A stretch of DNA of 64,000 bases from positions 1 through 64,000 of the forward strand of contig CAZUYD010000006.1 in assembly GCA_964624825.1 (NCBI GenBank), read 5' to 3'. Every line of letters begins with the position of its first letter. Positions within the stretch are counted from its first letter, which is position 1. This stretch comes from Enorma sp964624825 (lineage in GTDB: Bacteria > Actinomycetota > Coriobacteriia > Coriobacteriales > Coriobacteriaceae). The translations under genes and the position numbers were made by a program. Of the stretch, positions 26,882 through 35,888 are shown piece after piece. The notes beneath the pieces were generated by a model. It did no database searches. It was not told the origin of the DNA and saw nothing but the letters and a program-made list of their open reading frames with translations.

Positions 26882-27541
26882 CTAGATCACCAGATGGGGA
26901 AATGCGGTGCGAACAGCGGAACAGGTGTCGGCGAGCACGGCGTCGATATCGCGTGCAGCGTCGATGAGCTTCACGCGCTGGGGCTCTGCCTCCGCAATGG
27001 CGCGAAAGCCCTCGGCCACGCGCTGCTGGTACGCAAGCCCTTTCGCCTCCATGCGGTCGGGCACCTCCGCACGGCACGCACGGCGCGTTGCCGCGACCAC
27101 CGGATCGATGTCATATACCAGCGTGAGCTGCGGATGATGCGCGCCGACCGCAAGATCGTTCGCACGCGCCACCGCCTCGAGTGATCCCCCGTTCGCATAG
27201 CCCTGGTACGCGGTCGTTGAATCGTAGAACCGGTCGCACACCACCACGCGCCCTACAGCGAGCGCCGGCGCGATGACCTCGTGCACGAGCTGCGCCCGTG
27301 CCGCCTCGTATAAGAGCAGCTCGCAGGTATCGCTCATCGTGCTGTTCGCAGAATCGAGCAGAAGGCCTCGAATCTTTTCGGAAATGGCAACGCCGCCCGG
27401 CTCGCGGAGCAGCAGCACATCGTGCCCGGCAGCCTCGAGCGCCTGCGCGAGAAGGCGCGCCTGGGTTGATTTGCCGCATCCGTCGATGCCCTCAACCGTA
27501 ATGAAGGCCGACTCTGGCGTTTCGGTGATATCCTGCTGCAC
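26882..27541 (-). CDS. tmk: Thymidylate kinase
   Basis: A 219-residue dTMP kinase (dTMP + ATP to dTDP), essential for DNA precursor synthesis. It has the P-loop FITVEGIDGCGKSTQARLL, the LREPGG segment, the DR(F/Y) motif VVVCDRFYDSTTAYQGYANG and the LTLVYDIDP strand. The lid region is Arg-rich (ATRRACRAEVPDRMEAKG). The start is GTG at 27541 with AGGAG 8 nt upstream. It is monocistronic here and convergent with the flavoprotein gene. Confidence 0.95.
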   Translation of the reverse strand: MQQDITETPESAFITVEGIDGCGKSTQARLLAQALEAAGHDVLLLREPGGVAISEKIRGLLLDSANSTMSDTCELLLYEAARAQLVHEVIAPALAVGRVVVCDRFYDSTTAYQGYANGGSLEAVARANDLAVGAHHPQLTLVYDIDPVVAATRRACRAEVPDRMEAKGLAYQQRVAEGFRAIAEAEPQRVKLIDAARDIDAVLADTCSAVRTAFPHLVI

Positions 27542-27647
27542 GACGCACGCTCCTGAACATGTTTTTCACAGGGTGCTACCGTACCATTCCATACTCGAGC
27601 GGCACAATCCCATGCCACGCACCCTGCATACATCGATTCAGTCTATA

Positions 27648-27872
27648 TTATGCGTCGTCTGTCTCGGTGCGTGCATTGCGGCCGTGAAACACATCCATCG
27701 CATGCAAGCCCTTATCTGTTGCCCGATACGCATTGGCTAATTGAGCGCCATCTTCGCCATACCGTGCGACCGATACGATCAGTTCGTTCTGCCGCAACAT
27801 TCTCACCGCGCGATCGAGTGATTTTTCTGCACACCCCATCTGTTGCGCCAGCTCACGTTTCGCAAACTGCAC
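27648..27872 (-). CDS. Small winged-helix-like protein, possibly frameshifted
   Basis: 74 residues read from a GTG at 27872. The sequence KRELAQQMGCAEKSLDRAVR, MLRQNELIVSVARYGEDGAQ, LANAYRATDKGLHAM looks like a helix-turn-helix plus wing. The best ribosome site (GGGAGGAG) lies before an ATG at 27907 in another frame whose first codons (MLRQDARELCDR) would join naturally to this ORF by a one-base shift. Either a frameshift in the assembly or genome broke a roughly 86-residue regulator, or the GTG start is used. No target is known. Confidence 0.4.
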   Translation of the reverse strand: MQFAKRELAQQMGCAEKSLDRAVRMLRQNELIVSVARYGEDGAQLANAYRATDKGLHAMDVFHGRNARTETDDA

Positions 27873-28100
27873 CGATCACAGAGTTCCCTTGCATCCTGTC
27901 TGAGCATGAATTTCTCCTCCCGTACACAACTCCTTCAGCTGGTCTATTGCTCCTTTGCGCCCATCACCTCCTTGGGAGCACATCGCATAACAAACCATAG
28001 CTGACACAGAATCGTGAACGAGGATGAGTGATTATGCCCCGTAGCATTAGCAACGGTTAAACAGACAGAACTGCAAGAACACGATTTTCTATAACTTTTC

Positions 28101-28317
28101 GGCCTCGTGGCCAAAAAATACGATAGGTTGCATGATCTGCCCCGCGCCGCGGGTTCCGGACGGGGCGGGACGCTCATCCGGGGCCCGGGAGCCTCTTGAG
28201 AACCCTAGATGTCGCGTTTCCGGCCGGCCGGGACGCCATGAAAGTCCGTTTTCGCCTCCCGGGGGCCTCTGTGGCCCCCGATCGCTGCAACCTATCGCAC
28301 CTTTTTGGCCACCGGCG
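28101..28317. mobile_element. 217-bp element with 32-bp imperfect inverted termini (MITE-like)
   Basis: The left end (28101-28132, with GTGGCCAAAAA and CGATAGGTTGCA) and the right end (28286-28317, TGCAACCTATCG and TTTTTGGCCAC) are inverted repeats. They enclose about 150 bases of very GC-rich, self-complementary sequence without a coding frame. This could be a non-autonomous mobile element or a large structured RNA. The rest of 27908-28377 shows no gene. Confidence 0.55.
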
Positions 28318-28377
28318 CGGAAATTCGCGCGGACGGGGGCGCCGCCCGCCCCCCGGGCGGCGCCTCGAGCCGGCGAC

Positions 28378-29571
28378 TTACGCCTCCTCCGACCAGACGC
28401 CTTGCGCCACCACGGTCTCGAGGTAATCGAATCCCAGCACCGGGATGCGGCCGCCCGCGGGGAAGAGCCTTCGCGCAGGTCCCTCGGCCGGCTCGCTCGT
28501 GCCCGCGGGCGCGAGCGAGCCGTCTTCGAGGTACCAGTACCAACTGCCGTGCATCTTGAGCCTCAGCTGCCAGCCGCGGAAGGCGAAGCCCGGGTAGGAG
28601 AAGCCGGGGCGCTCGAGCGGCTGGCTCCCGTCGTTGCGGGCGAGCTTCTGGGGCGTGAACTCGACCGACCCGCTTCCGAGATGGGCTACACTACCGCGAT
28701 GCCTGAAGGACGACACGGTGCAGCCCGGGGAGGTCTTCCCGCTGTTGTACCGGAGACGATATCTCGCACATTTCCAAACCGCCTCAGCGACGAGAACGTC
28801 GATAGACGTAAGCGGAATTATGGGAATCGTTTCTTCCTCTCCAAACACATATGCATCTTTGAAACCGCCAGCCCGGCGCTCAATAAGTCGGTTTCGTTCG
28901 TCACCAGTGACCCAGAACCATGTTTCTCCGGATCGCACGCGAAGACGCCATCCTTTGAATTGAAGTTCACTTGAGACACGAAATTCACTTTGCTGCAGGT
29001 GGCTCCTGCCATTGTTTACAAATTGCGCAGTGGATGGGTATTCACATGAGCCAGTGGAAAGACGAACGAAGTCAACTCGCTCGGTCGCACAGTCTAGCTC
29101 TTCTTGATTTGCCTTAATACCACTGTTATACAGCATCCGGCATGTTTCATAAGTTGCTTGGCCCCATATTGGATCAGCGACAACTTCCGTAACATTGTTC
29201 ACAGGAAGGTAGGGGATTCTGTCTCCGACGTTGAATAATTTGGCTCGTGCAGAGCCCTCCTCAATCGGAATGAGCGTTTCCTCGTTTGAATACCAAAACC
29301 ATGCTTTATCGATTTTGATACGAATAGTCCATCCACAGATACGCTCGTTATGCTTGGTGAACTTGGACGAATCGAGTCGATAGCACCCGTTATTTTGGAA
29401 TGCCTGCTTTGGGCTAAAACAGATTATGCCATCTTCGTCGCGCCACAAATTGCCGTCAGCTTTTGTATAGCCGTACGCGTTGACGTCTCCGTCGCCGCCA
29501 CGATAGACCATTTTGTACGACCTAGATCGCTTCCACCACTCATAATCTCGTTGGGAGCGCCCCCCCCGCAC
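28378..29571 (-). CDS. Triple-repeat C-terminal region, split by a G tract from the upstream pyruvyltransferase
   Basis: 397 residues in an open frame starting at a weak GTG in the G tract. It contains three copies of a roughly 85-130-residue module with conserved FxxGWxLRxxxxxxWFW, a GxxIPxxP(L)xxxxVVAxxxW segment and an R.LYNSG linker (copies near 53-137, 180-256 and 313-393). Such aromatic-rich repeats suggest binding to cell-wall or surface glycans. There is no own ribosome site; adding one G to the 8-G tract would fuse it to the upstream enzyme as a 790-residue protein. The third copy is markedly more GC-rich than the first two, suggesting recombination within the gene. Confidence 0.6.
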   Translation of the reverse strand: MRGGRSQRDYEWWKRSRSYKMVYRGGDGDVNAYGYTKADGNLWRDEDGIICFSPKQAFQNNGCYRLDSSKFTKHNERICGWTIRIKIDKAWFWYSNEETLIPIEEGSARAKLFNVGDRIPYLPVNNVTEVVADPIWGQATYETCRMLYNSGIKANQEELDCATERVDFVRLSTGSCEYPSTAQFVNNGRSHLQQSEFRVSSELQFKGWRLRVRSGETWFWVTGDERNRLIERRAGGFKDAYVFGEEETIPIIPLTSIDVLVAEAVWKCARYRLRYNSGKTSPGCTVSSFRHRGSVAHLGSGSVEFTPQKLARNDGSQPLERPGFSYPGFAFRGWQLRLKMHGSWYWYLEDGSLAPAGTSEPAEGPARRLFPAGGRIPVLGFDYLETVVAQGVWSEEA

Positions 29572-30749
29572 TGTTGTATTGCATTTAGGATAAATTGCTC
29601 CGACTGCCTTCGCGCAATAGATAGCGCCTCATCGACCGGAATATAATCAATCTCCGGATTGCCCATCTTATCGATCGCGTTATATGAGCTAACCCGACGG
29701 TTGGAAAGTCCAGTCAACTTCAAAAGGTTGGTAACCTTGTCACCGTTCCGTTTACCAACGTAGAAGCGCTTGTGGAAGAGAATACTGAAGCACGTTCCAT
29801 GGAACGAGTTGGTGAACACGCACTCGGCATGCTCGATGTAGCCCAACCACTCCTCGACACCAATGTCATATCGAAAAACCTTTTCAACATCATCAAACTC
29901 ATCAAGCCGATGGGAATCCGGATTATCGCAAAGCTCAATTATCTTGAGGCCGCGGGAGCGAGCATAATCGACCGCCATACGAATGGTGTCGTTAGCACGC
30001 TCCATGACGTAGTAAAGCACTATATAGCCAGTATCTTTCGGAGCAACCGCAATCTCGTCGTAAAACGATCCGTCAAGCAGCAGTACGGGGTCGAGAACAA
30101 GAGACACTTCCTTGTCCGTGCTCTCTTGAAGATATCTCTGAAGGCTTTCCTCGCGAACGGATACGAAATCGATATCGTCAACGTAGTGTAAAAACTCAGC
30201 CTCTTGCTCCGGGGTATAGACGGGAGGAACGCCGCGACTGGCCGCATACGATATCTTCCATTTGTTTTCCATAGCCTTGCTGGCAAGAAAAAAGCCCCGG
30301 TCGAATCCATTATGTGGGGCGTATCTCCATATCACATCAGTAACACAGATATAGCAATCAAAACCAGGGTCCTCAACTTCAAGCAAATCTGAGTTATAGC
30401 ATATGTCAGTCTTAACGTAATGCTTGTCTATGAAGTTCTGAAACTTCCGATAACGAATCTCGCGTTCACGATAGGCGCTTTTATATAGATCGCGAAACGT
30501 ACCGCATTTCTCCAAACGCTCTTCTAAGCACGCGTCCTCATTACGGGCAAGAAGGCGATCATATTTCTGCGCGTAATAATCCGCCGGATGTTCTAGATCG
30601 AAGCCGTTGTAATAGACGGGCTGGTAATTAACAACCGTTGAATCAATGCCTTTACCCTTAAGGAACTGCTGGAATGCGTACGTGTGAATAGGGCAAGCAA
30701 AGTTCAGCTGTTTGCTGTACATATTGATTGAGATCAAACCGATGCGCAT
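29424..30749 (-). CDS. Polysaccharide pyruvyl transferase family protein (3' end frameshifted)
   Basis: 441 residues as read; the first 394 or so are the WcaK/CsaB-type pyruvyl transferase domain, which ketalises pyruvate onto surface or secondary cell-wall polysaccharide. Visible features are the N-terminal IGLISINMYSKQLNFACPIH, CYICVTDVIWRYAPHNGFDR, SVREESLQRYLQE, LVLDPVLLLDGSFYDE and the conserved HAECVFTNSFHGTCFSILFH. After QQC the frame enters the G tract (29560-29567) and a non-homologous tail that ends at 29424, while the natural continuation is in the next frame. Base composition is lower in GC than the flanks, suggesting transfer. The ribosome site is weak. Confidence 0.75.
   Translation of the reverse strand: MRIGLISINMYSKQLNFACPIHTYAFQQFLKGKGIDSTVVNYQPVYYNGFDLEHPADYYAQKYDRLLARNEDACLEERLEKCGTFRDLYKSAYREREIRYRKFQNFIDKHYVKTDICYNSDLLEVEDPGFDCYICVTDVIWRYAPHNGFDRGFFLASKAMENKWKISYAASRGVPPVYTPEQEAEFLHYVDDIDFVSVREESLQRYLQESTDKEVSLVLDPVLLLDGSFYDEIAVAPKDTGYIVLYYVMERANDTIRMAVDYARSRGLKIIELCDNPDSHRLDEFDDVEKVFRYDIGVEEWLGYIEHAECVFTNSFHGTCFSILFHKRFYVGKRNGDKVTNLLKLTGLSNRRVSSYNAIDKMGNPEIDYIPVDEALSIARRQSEQFILNAIQQCGGGAPNEIMSGGSDLGRTKWSIVAATETSTRTAIQKLTAICGATKMA
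29560..29567 (-). other. 8-G homopolymer at the ORF junction
   Basis: Eight consecutive C on the plus strand (G on the coding strand). With 8 the pyruvyltransferase terminates early; with 9 (or 6) it reads through into the triple-repeat region. It is either a sequencing/assembly error or a slipped-strand phase switch. Confidence 0.75.
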
Positions 30750-30951
30750 CGTTTTCCGGCTCTGTCATCAGAGCCTTTCCCCCTCCCCTGTTGAAGGCAA
30801 AGCCTATCATCTCTCAATGCCTTGTGGATAGTTGATTAACCTGTTCTGACGTTGGACTATTGCGCCTACGTCCAACGATGACAATTACGCCAGCCTATTC
30901 TACCGTAGCCCCTATCCCATTTAACATCTCGCCGAGAGCCGTTAAGAGCAT

Positions 30952-31974
30952 TTACGCATTTGAAAGCTCGCCGCGCCCATGGCGCCGCAGTCTAAGAAGC
31001 TGCCGTATCTTTACAATGATCCCTACGAGCGGGAAGAGGATGAGAAGGGTCAGTGCTGCGCACCATAAGGGGTGTGCAAGCATCGTCGGCCTTGTGATCG
31101 GGAAATATTCAAGAAACCGCATGACGGGTATGTGCAGGCCGAAGAATATCAATGACTGCCTGCCCATAAACTCAAGGGGACGAATTCGCGGCAAACGCTC
31201 GAACATCATGGCGAAGGCTAAGCTCAAGCCAACCGAGCTGGTAAGCGCGAGCGCAATCGTGCGGTAGCGATTGCCATGAACGCTTATTTTCCCATTCTCG
31301 AACGCCGCCCATATACCGATTGCCATGATGGCGATGCAGAGCATTCCCGCAAGCTGAGGAGACCGTATTCGCGATTCACACTCTTTGCCTCGCATCTGAC
31401 CATATGCCCAGCCAAGATAAAAGAACGTGACCATCATCGGGATGCAATTAATAGACCAGGGATATGGGCCTCTGGTGAACTGTGCCAAACAAGCGCCCAG
31501 CAAAAAGCACGCGGCGGCAAGACCGGCAGGATCCACCTTGTGTTTGGCACTTATATCGCACATAAGCCAAAAAACAACCGTTGTGAGAAAAAGCGCTGGC
31601 AAAAACCAGAGCGCGCCGTTCACCATCGGAGTAACGCCGGCGTTGGCGACGAACAGCCCCGCAGCTTCTTCGAGCAGCGAAACGGTTGAACTTCCAAATA
31701 CCCTGTGGTTTATATACCACAGCGGCGTGCAAACCAGGTAGAGCACGACATAGGGAACAAGGAGACGCTTCGCTTGGTTCGTTACGCACTGAGCAAACGT
31801 TGCGTACTTCTCGTAGCGAAACGTAAAACCAGAGATCATAAGGAACAAGGGCATATGGAAGGAATACATGAACGTCTCGATGTCGCTCGGCACCTTAGCC
31901 GGATGCCCGAAGATGACACAGACCAATGCAAAGCCTCGTAAGGCATCCAACCATGTAAGACGATGCCTGACCAT
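30952..31974 (-). CDS. Acyltransferase 3 family membrane protein
   Basis: A 340-residue polytopic O-acyltransferase with about 10 membrane segments, likely acetylating an exported polysaccharide. The family N-terminus is clear: RLTWLDALRGFALVCVIFGH (catalytic His) and YSFHMPLFLMISGF. The C-terminus has FMGRQSLIFFGLHIPVM. The ATG at 31974 follows a G6 run at plausible ribosome-site distance; an upstream ATG at 31998 is an alternative. Its lower GC content and position next to the pyruvyltransferase mark a small surface-polysaccharide patch. The 200-base spacer to that gene shows no clear signal. Confidence 0.85.
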   Translation of the reverse strand: MVRHRLTWLDALRGFALVCVIFGHPAKVPSDIETFMYSFHMPLFLMISGFTFRYEKYATFAQCVTNQAKRLLVPYVVLYLVCTPLWYINHRVFGSSTVSLLEEAAGLFVANAGVTPMVNGALWFLPALFLTTVVFWLMCDISAKHKVDPAGLAAACFLLGACLAQFTRGPYPWSINCIPMMVTFFYLGWAYGQMRGKECESRIRSPQLAGMLCIAIMAIGIWAAFENGKISVHGNRYRTIALALTSSVGLSLAFAMMFERLPRIRPLEFMGRQSLIFFGLHIPVMRFLEYFPITRPTMLAHPLWCAALTLLILFPLVGIIVKIRQLLRLRRHGRGELSNA

Positions 31975-32071
31975 ATAATCGCCCCCCATATGCTGCACGA
32001 TACCGAAACGCCCGCTAACCGCTGCGTTGCCTAATATCGGTCATTGCCTGTGTAGCAGATTTCCCCGCTTC

Positions 32072-34639
32072 TCACATCGCCGACCGTTTGACCGCGCTCT
32101 TCTTAGTCGTCGACGATTTCCGTGCCCCGCCCGTCTTTTTGGAGCCAGACGCCGAGGCCGATTTAGCCGACCGGGCACCGCGCCCGCGGGCGGTCTTCTT
32201 TTCTTTGCCCGGGCACTCCATGTTCACGCAAATGCGCCAGAGCCCGCGCGCCGTCTCCACCACCACGATGGGCGCACCGCAATGCTCGCACACCTCGCCC
32301 GTCGCCTGAAGCGCGCCACGCGCGGGCAAGGGGTAGCTCACCCCGCAATCATCGTAGTTCGTGCACCGAATGAATCGCTTGCCGCTCTTCTCGCTCTTGT
32401 GTGCCACCAAATCGCCATGACGCCCGGCATCGTGGCACACCGAGCACTCGCCCACCACCAGATCGGGCTCAAAGTTCGTGGGGCACTTCGGGTTCACGCA
32501 GATCTCATACGCCTTCTGCCGAAACGGCTGGCACTTGATGCGCGGTGCGGCGCACTCGGGACAAACGGCCGCGTCTCCCTCGAGCGGACTCACCTTTACC
32601 CCGCTCGGCACGGGATAGGTCACGTCGCATTCCGGCCAGCCCATGCAGCCGATAAAGCTCCCGCGCGTCTTGGCGCTCGTCTTCATCACAAGGTCTTTGC
32701 CGCACTTGGGGCAGGCTCCCACGCGAGCATCCGCCGTCACGGCGTCCGCGATGCGATCGCCCAAATCGTCCTTATGCTCGATCAGCGCATCGAGCATGCC
32801 GGCGAGCAACGCCCGCGAATGCTCGACCACATGCTCTTGGGTATCGGTACCCTCGGCCACATGCGTCATGTCGTCATCGAGCTCGGCCGTCATCTCGGGC
32901 GTGGTGATGCGCGGCGCGAACTCGTGGAGCGCGCCGACGATCGCTATGCCGAGCTGGCTGGGTTCGATGGGATCGTTCTTGAGATAACGCACCTGGTACA
33001 GGCGCTCGATAATGCTCGCACGGGTGGACTTGGTGCCCAAGCCGCGCTTCTCCATTTCCTGCACCAGGCGACCCTGGCTGTAACGCGCGGGAGGCTCGGT
33101 CTGCTTCGCCTCGAGCGCGATATCGTGCACATCGATGGTATCGCCCTGTGCGAGCGCCGGCAGCTGCTCGTCGCGCTTGAGGCCATAGGGGTACGCCTCG
33201 CGGAACCCGGCATCGACGAGCACATCGCCCGAGGCGGTGAACGGCTCGCCCGCCACATCGATGGAGAGCTTCGTGTTCTCGATGGTCGCAGGCCCCATAA
33301 GCGTGGCCAGGAAGCGCCGCGCGATGAGCATGTAGAGCTTCTTCTGGCCGCCGTCGAGCCCATCGGGGCTGCCCTGGCCGGTGGGGTGGATGGGCGGATG
33401 GTCGGTGGTCTCGGTCTTGCCGCGCGTGGGCTTCATGGGCCCGGCAAGCACCTTCTTGCACACCGGTGCGAGCGCGGGCGCATTCGACGCCAGCCCGCTC
33501 ACGATGCCCTTGAGGTCGAGCGAGCGAGGGTACACGGTATTGTCGACGCGAGGATAGCTGATAAGGCCGGCCATATACAGGCTCTCGGCGATGCGCATGG
33601 TGCGCGCAGGGCTGATTCCCTCGGCCGCGGCCGCGGCCTGCAGCGAGGTGGTGTTGAACGGCGTGGGCGGCTGCTGCTTGCGCGAGCGCTTCACGACCTC
33701 TTTGATGGTGCCCTCCGTGGCATGCTCCACGTGCGCAAAGGCGGTCTCTGCGGCGGCTTTGTCGGTAAACCGCGCCGTGGCGTGGCTGATCTTGAATGCG
33801 GAGTCTTCCTCGCCCTGCGCCGCACCCATGCCGCGAATCTGCCAATAATCCTCGGGCACAAAGGCGTTGCGCTCGCGTTCGCGCTCGACCACGAGCGCCA
33901 GCGTGGGCGTCTGCACGCGCCCGGCGGAGCGCACGTTCCCAAAGCCACCAAAGCGGGCGAGCGTGAGGTAGCGGGTGAGCACCGCGCCCCAAATGAGGTC
34001 GATGTATTGGCGGCTCTCGCCGGCATCTGCCAAATCCTGGTCGAGCTCGACCAGGTTTTGGAACGCATTCGTGACCTCGCCTTTGATGAGCGCCGAGTAG
34101 CGCGCGCGGCTCACCGGGACATCCGATGCGACCTCGCGCACGCATGAGAGCGCGTCCGAGCCGATCAGTTCACCCTCGCGGTCGAAGTCCGTTGCGATGA
34201 TGATATGGTCGGCCTTCTTGGCAAGGTTTTTAAGGACGCGGATGATCTCCTTTTCGGCGGGCTTCTTCACGATGGGTGCCCAGGTGAGGTACGGCAGGCT
34301 CTCAACCTTCCAACCCTTGATGGAGATGCCGTTGGCAAGATAGGGTTTGCGTTTGCTTGCATAGGGTGGACGCGCCAAGCCGTCGGGTATGTCGGCAGGC
34401 AGTACCTCGCCCTCCTCGGTCACGCTGTACCAACCCTGCTTTTTGTCGAAAAGGATCTCATCAGGGAAATCGGGGGCGAGGATGTGGCCGGCAAGCCCCA
34501 TGGAGACCCAGCTCTCGCCATCCACCGTGAAACGGTAGACCGGCGTGTTATATACCTTGTCGTGTTCCGGCTTTCCGGTTGCAAGCAGTTGCGCGATCTT
34601 TTGCGCTGCAATGTTCTTCTCTGCGATGACGAGCTTCAA
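32072..34639 (-). CDS. topA: Type IA DNA topoisomerase
   Basis: An 855-residue type IA topoisomerase. The N-terminal Toprim domain (LVIAEKNIAAQKIAQLL, IIIATDFDREGELIG) is followed by the gate domains with RSAGRVQTPTLALVVERERE, TPFNTTSLQAAAAAEGISPA, the catalytic Tyr in MAGLISYPRVDNTVYP, and YSQGRLVQEMEKRGLGTKST. The C-terminus carries several Cys4 zinc modules (ACPKCGKDL, GCMGWPECD, GECSVCHDAG, CEHCGAPIV) and a Lys/Ser/Ala-rich tail. The start is TTG at 34639 with GAGGGA 8 nt upstream; the open frame reaches 34759 but that leader lacks homology. The Toprim motif is closer to the archaeal-type TopA than to E. coli TopA. Confidence 0.9.
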   Translation of the reverse strand: MKLVIAEKNIAAQKIAQLLATGKPEHDKVYNTPVYRFTVDGESWVSMGLAGHILAPDFPDEILFDKKQGWYSVTEEGEVLPADIPDGLARPPYASKRKPYLANGISIKGWKVESLPYLTWAPIVKKPAEKEIIRVLKNLAKKADHIIIATDFDREGELIGSDALSCVREVASDVPVSRARYSALIKGEVTNAFQNLVELDQDLADAGESRQYIDLIWGAVLTRYLTLARFGGFGNVRSAGRVQTPTLALVVERERERNAFVPEDYWQIRGMGAAQGEEDSAFKISHATARFTDKAAAETAFAHVEHATEGTIKEVVKRSRKQQPPTPFNTTSLQAAAAAEGISPARTMRIAESLYMAGLISYPRVDNTVYPRSLDLKGIVSGLASNAPALAPVCKKVLAGPMKPTRGKTETTDHPPIHPTGQGSPDGLDGGQKKLYMLIARRFLATLMGPATIENTKLSIDVAGEPFTASGDVLVDAGFREAYPYGLKRDEQLPALAQGDTIDVHDIALEAKQTEPPARYSQGRLVQEMEKRGLGTKSTRASIIERLYQVRYLKNDPIEPSQLGIAIVGALHEFAPRITTPEMTAELDDDMTHVAEGTDTQEHVVEHSRALLAGMLDALIEHKDDLGDRIADAVTADARVGACPKCGKDLVMKTSAKTRGSFIGCMGWPECDVTYPVPSGVKVSPLEGDAAVCPECAAPRIKCQPFRQKAYEICVNPKCPTNFEPDLVVGECSVCHDAGRHGDLVAHKSEKSGKRFIRCTNYDDCGVSYPLPARGALQATGEVCEHCGAPIVVVETARGLWRICVNMECPGKEKKTARGRGARSAKSASASGSKKTGGARKSSTTKKSAVKRSAM

Positions 34640-35102
34640 ATCGAATCCCTCGCGGTATTCCCCTGCAACCGATGCGAACCCGTCAGAGTCGCACCGGTCG
34701 GTATCGCACTCCCCGGCAACAATCGAAAAACGCTGCCATGAAAGTGCCCATGTGTCCATTCTCGCGGGACACTATACACGAGTTCCCTGCATCGCGCGAA
34801 ATGCCACCACAAAATGCGTATGGTGAACAAAAGCAGCCGGTTGAAAACGGCGTTCCCAAAGACGCAAGCGATAGCGGCGGCGTCCGCATCTGGGCTGCAG
34901 GCGGCGCTCCGCTTGGCAGCTGTCTGGTCGCGGCAAGCCCGCGTACTTTTTACGGCGCGTCACCCGCCATCGCGCGTCCACCTTGCTTCTAGCAGAAACA
35001 TGATAAACCCAGATTCGATCCTGGCTACGCCCCCGGTAGGGACGGGGCGTCATAATGCGCTGCCGGCAACGCAGGAGGAACAACGACGCTTTCGCAGGCG
35101 CG
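34640..35102. other. Intergenic between topA and hypB
   Basis: 463 bases. A CGCGG/CCCGCG mini-stem followed by TACTTTTT occurs near 34930-34955, but no adjacent plus-strand gene needs a terminator. No coding frame is convincing. Confidence 0.45.
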
Positions 35103-35801
35103 CTATGCGCGCGCCGCCTCGATCTGCGCCGCCTCGATCTGCGCTGCGAGCCATGAGCACCATGCGTCCATGCCGTCACCCTTCGTGGCGCTGACCGAGA
35201 AGCGCGACGCGCGAGGGTTGAGGTCATCGAGAATGCGCTCGTACGCATCTGTGTCGAAGTCAAAAGCGAACGCAACGTCGACTTTGTTTAAAAGAATGGC
35301 GCCAGCATGCTGGAAGATGCCGGGGTATTTTACGGGTTTGTCATCTCCCTCGGGCACCGAGAGAATCATGACGCAGAGGTTCTCACCCAGGTCGAAGTCG
35401 ACGGGGCACACCAAGTTCCCGACGTTTTCGATGAATATGACGTCGATGCTGGACAGGCCGACCGCCTCGTCGAAGGCATCGACCGCTTGAGCGATCATGC
35501 TGCCTTCAAGGTGACAGAGCCCACCGGTGTTGATCTGGATGGCCGGCATTCCGGCCGCTTTCATGCGCACCGCATCGACATCGGAGGCGATGTCCCCCTC
35601 GATGACCGCGCAGGAAAGGCCGTGCGCGGCTCGCAGATAACCGCTCGTCGCAAGAATGGTGCTCGTCTTGCCCGAACCGGGGCTCGAAAGCACGTTCACC
35701 ACATAGGTTCCCGTCTGGGCGAAGCGCGCACGCAGCTGCGCGGCGATCTGCTCGTTGCGCGAGAGAATCGGCTGTTCAAGGTTGATGGTTTGTTCGGACA
35801 T
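35103..35801 (-). CDS. hypB: Hydrogenase nickel-incorporation GTPase HypB
   Basis: A 232-residue SIMIBI GTPase delivering Ni to [NiFe] hydrogenase (or urease) with HypA. It has the P-loop NVLSSPGSGKTST, CAVIEGDIASDVDAVRM, the metal-site region NTGGLCHLEG, FIENVGNLVCPVDFDLGE and the LLNKVDV base-recognition motif. The N-terminus lacks a His-rich Ni-storage stretch. The C-terminus carries a small duplication (QIEAAQIEAA). The ATG at 35801 has GGAAGGAG 7 nt upstream. It follows hypA by 87 nt. No hydrogenase or urease structural gene is in the window. Confidence 0.93.
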   Translation of the reverse strand: MSEQTINLEQPILSRNEQIAAQLRARFAQTGTYVVNVLSSPGSGKTSTILATSGYLRAAHGLSCAVIEGDIASDVDAVRMKAAGMPAIQINTGGLCHLEGSMIAQAVDAFDEAVGLSSIDVIFIENVGNLVCPVDFDLGENLCVMILSVPEGDDKPVKYPGIFQHAGAILLNKVDVAFAFDFDTDAYERILDDLNPRASRFSVSATKGDGMDAWCSWLAAQIEAAQIEAARA

Positions 35802-35888
35802 CGCCCGCTCCTTCCCGCATGCAACGGAATTGCCGGCCAAGCACGGCGGGCGCGCACAGCGAAGCGTTGGCGCGCGGGAGCCACGCCG

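Noticed and set aside
31980..31990. G6 run before the acyltransferase start as a phase-variation tract
   Set aside because: Six residues is short, similar runs occur upstream of the aminotransferase, and it falls outside the coding frame where it may simply serve as ribosome site.
32027..34147. 706-codon plus-strand open frame opposite topA
   Set aside because: Antisense shadow of a long GC-rich gene; Arg/His/Leu-rich composition, no family motif, while the minus strand has clear topoisomerase motifs.
35003..35040. tRNA T-arm-like TTCGATC
   Set aside because: Stem pairing fails on both strands and no acceptor or anticodon arm can be placed around it. No tRNA or rRNA was found in the window.
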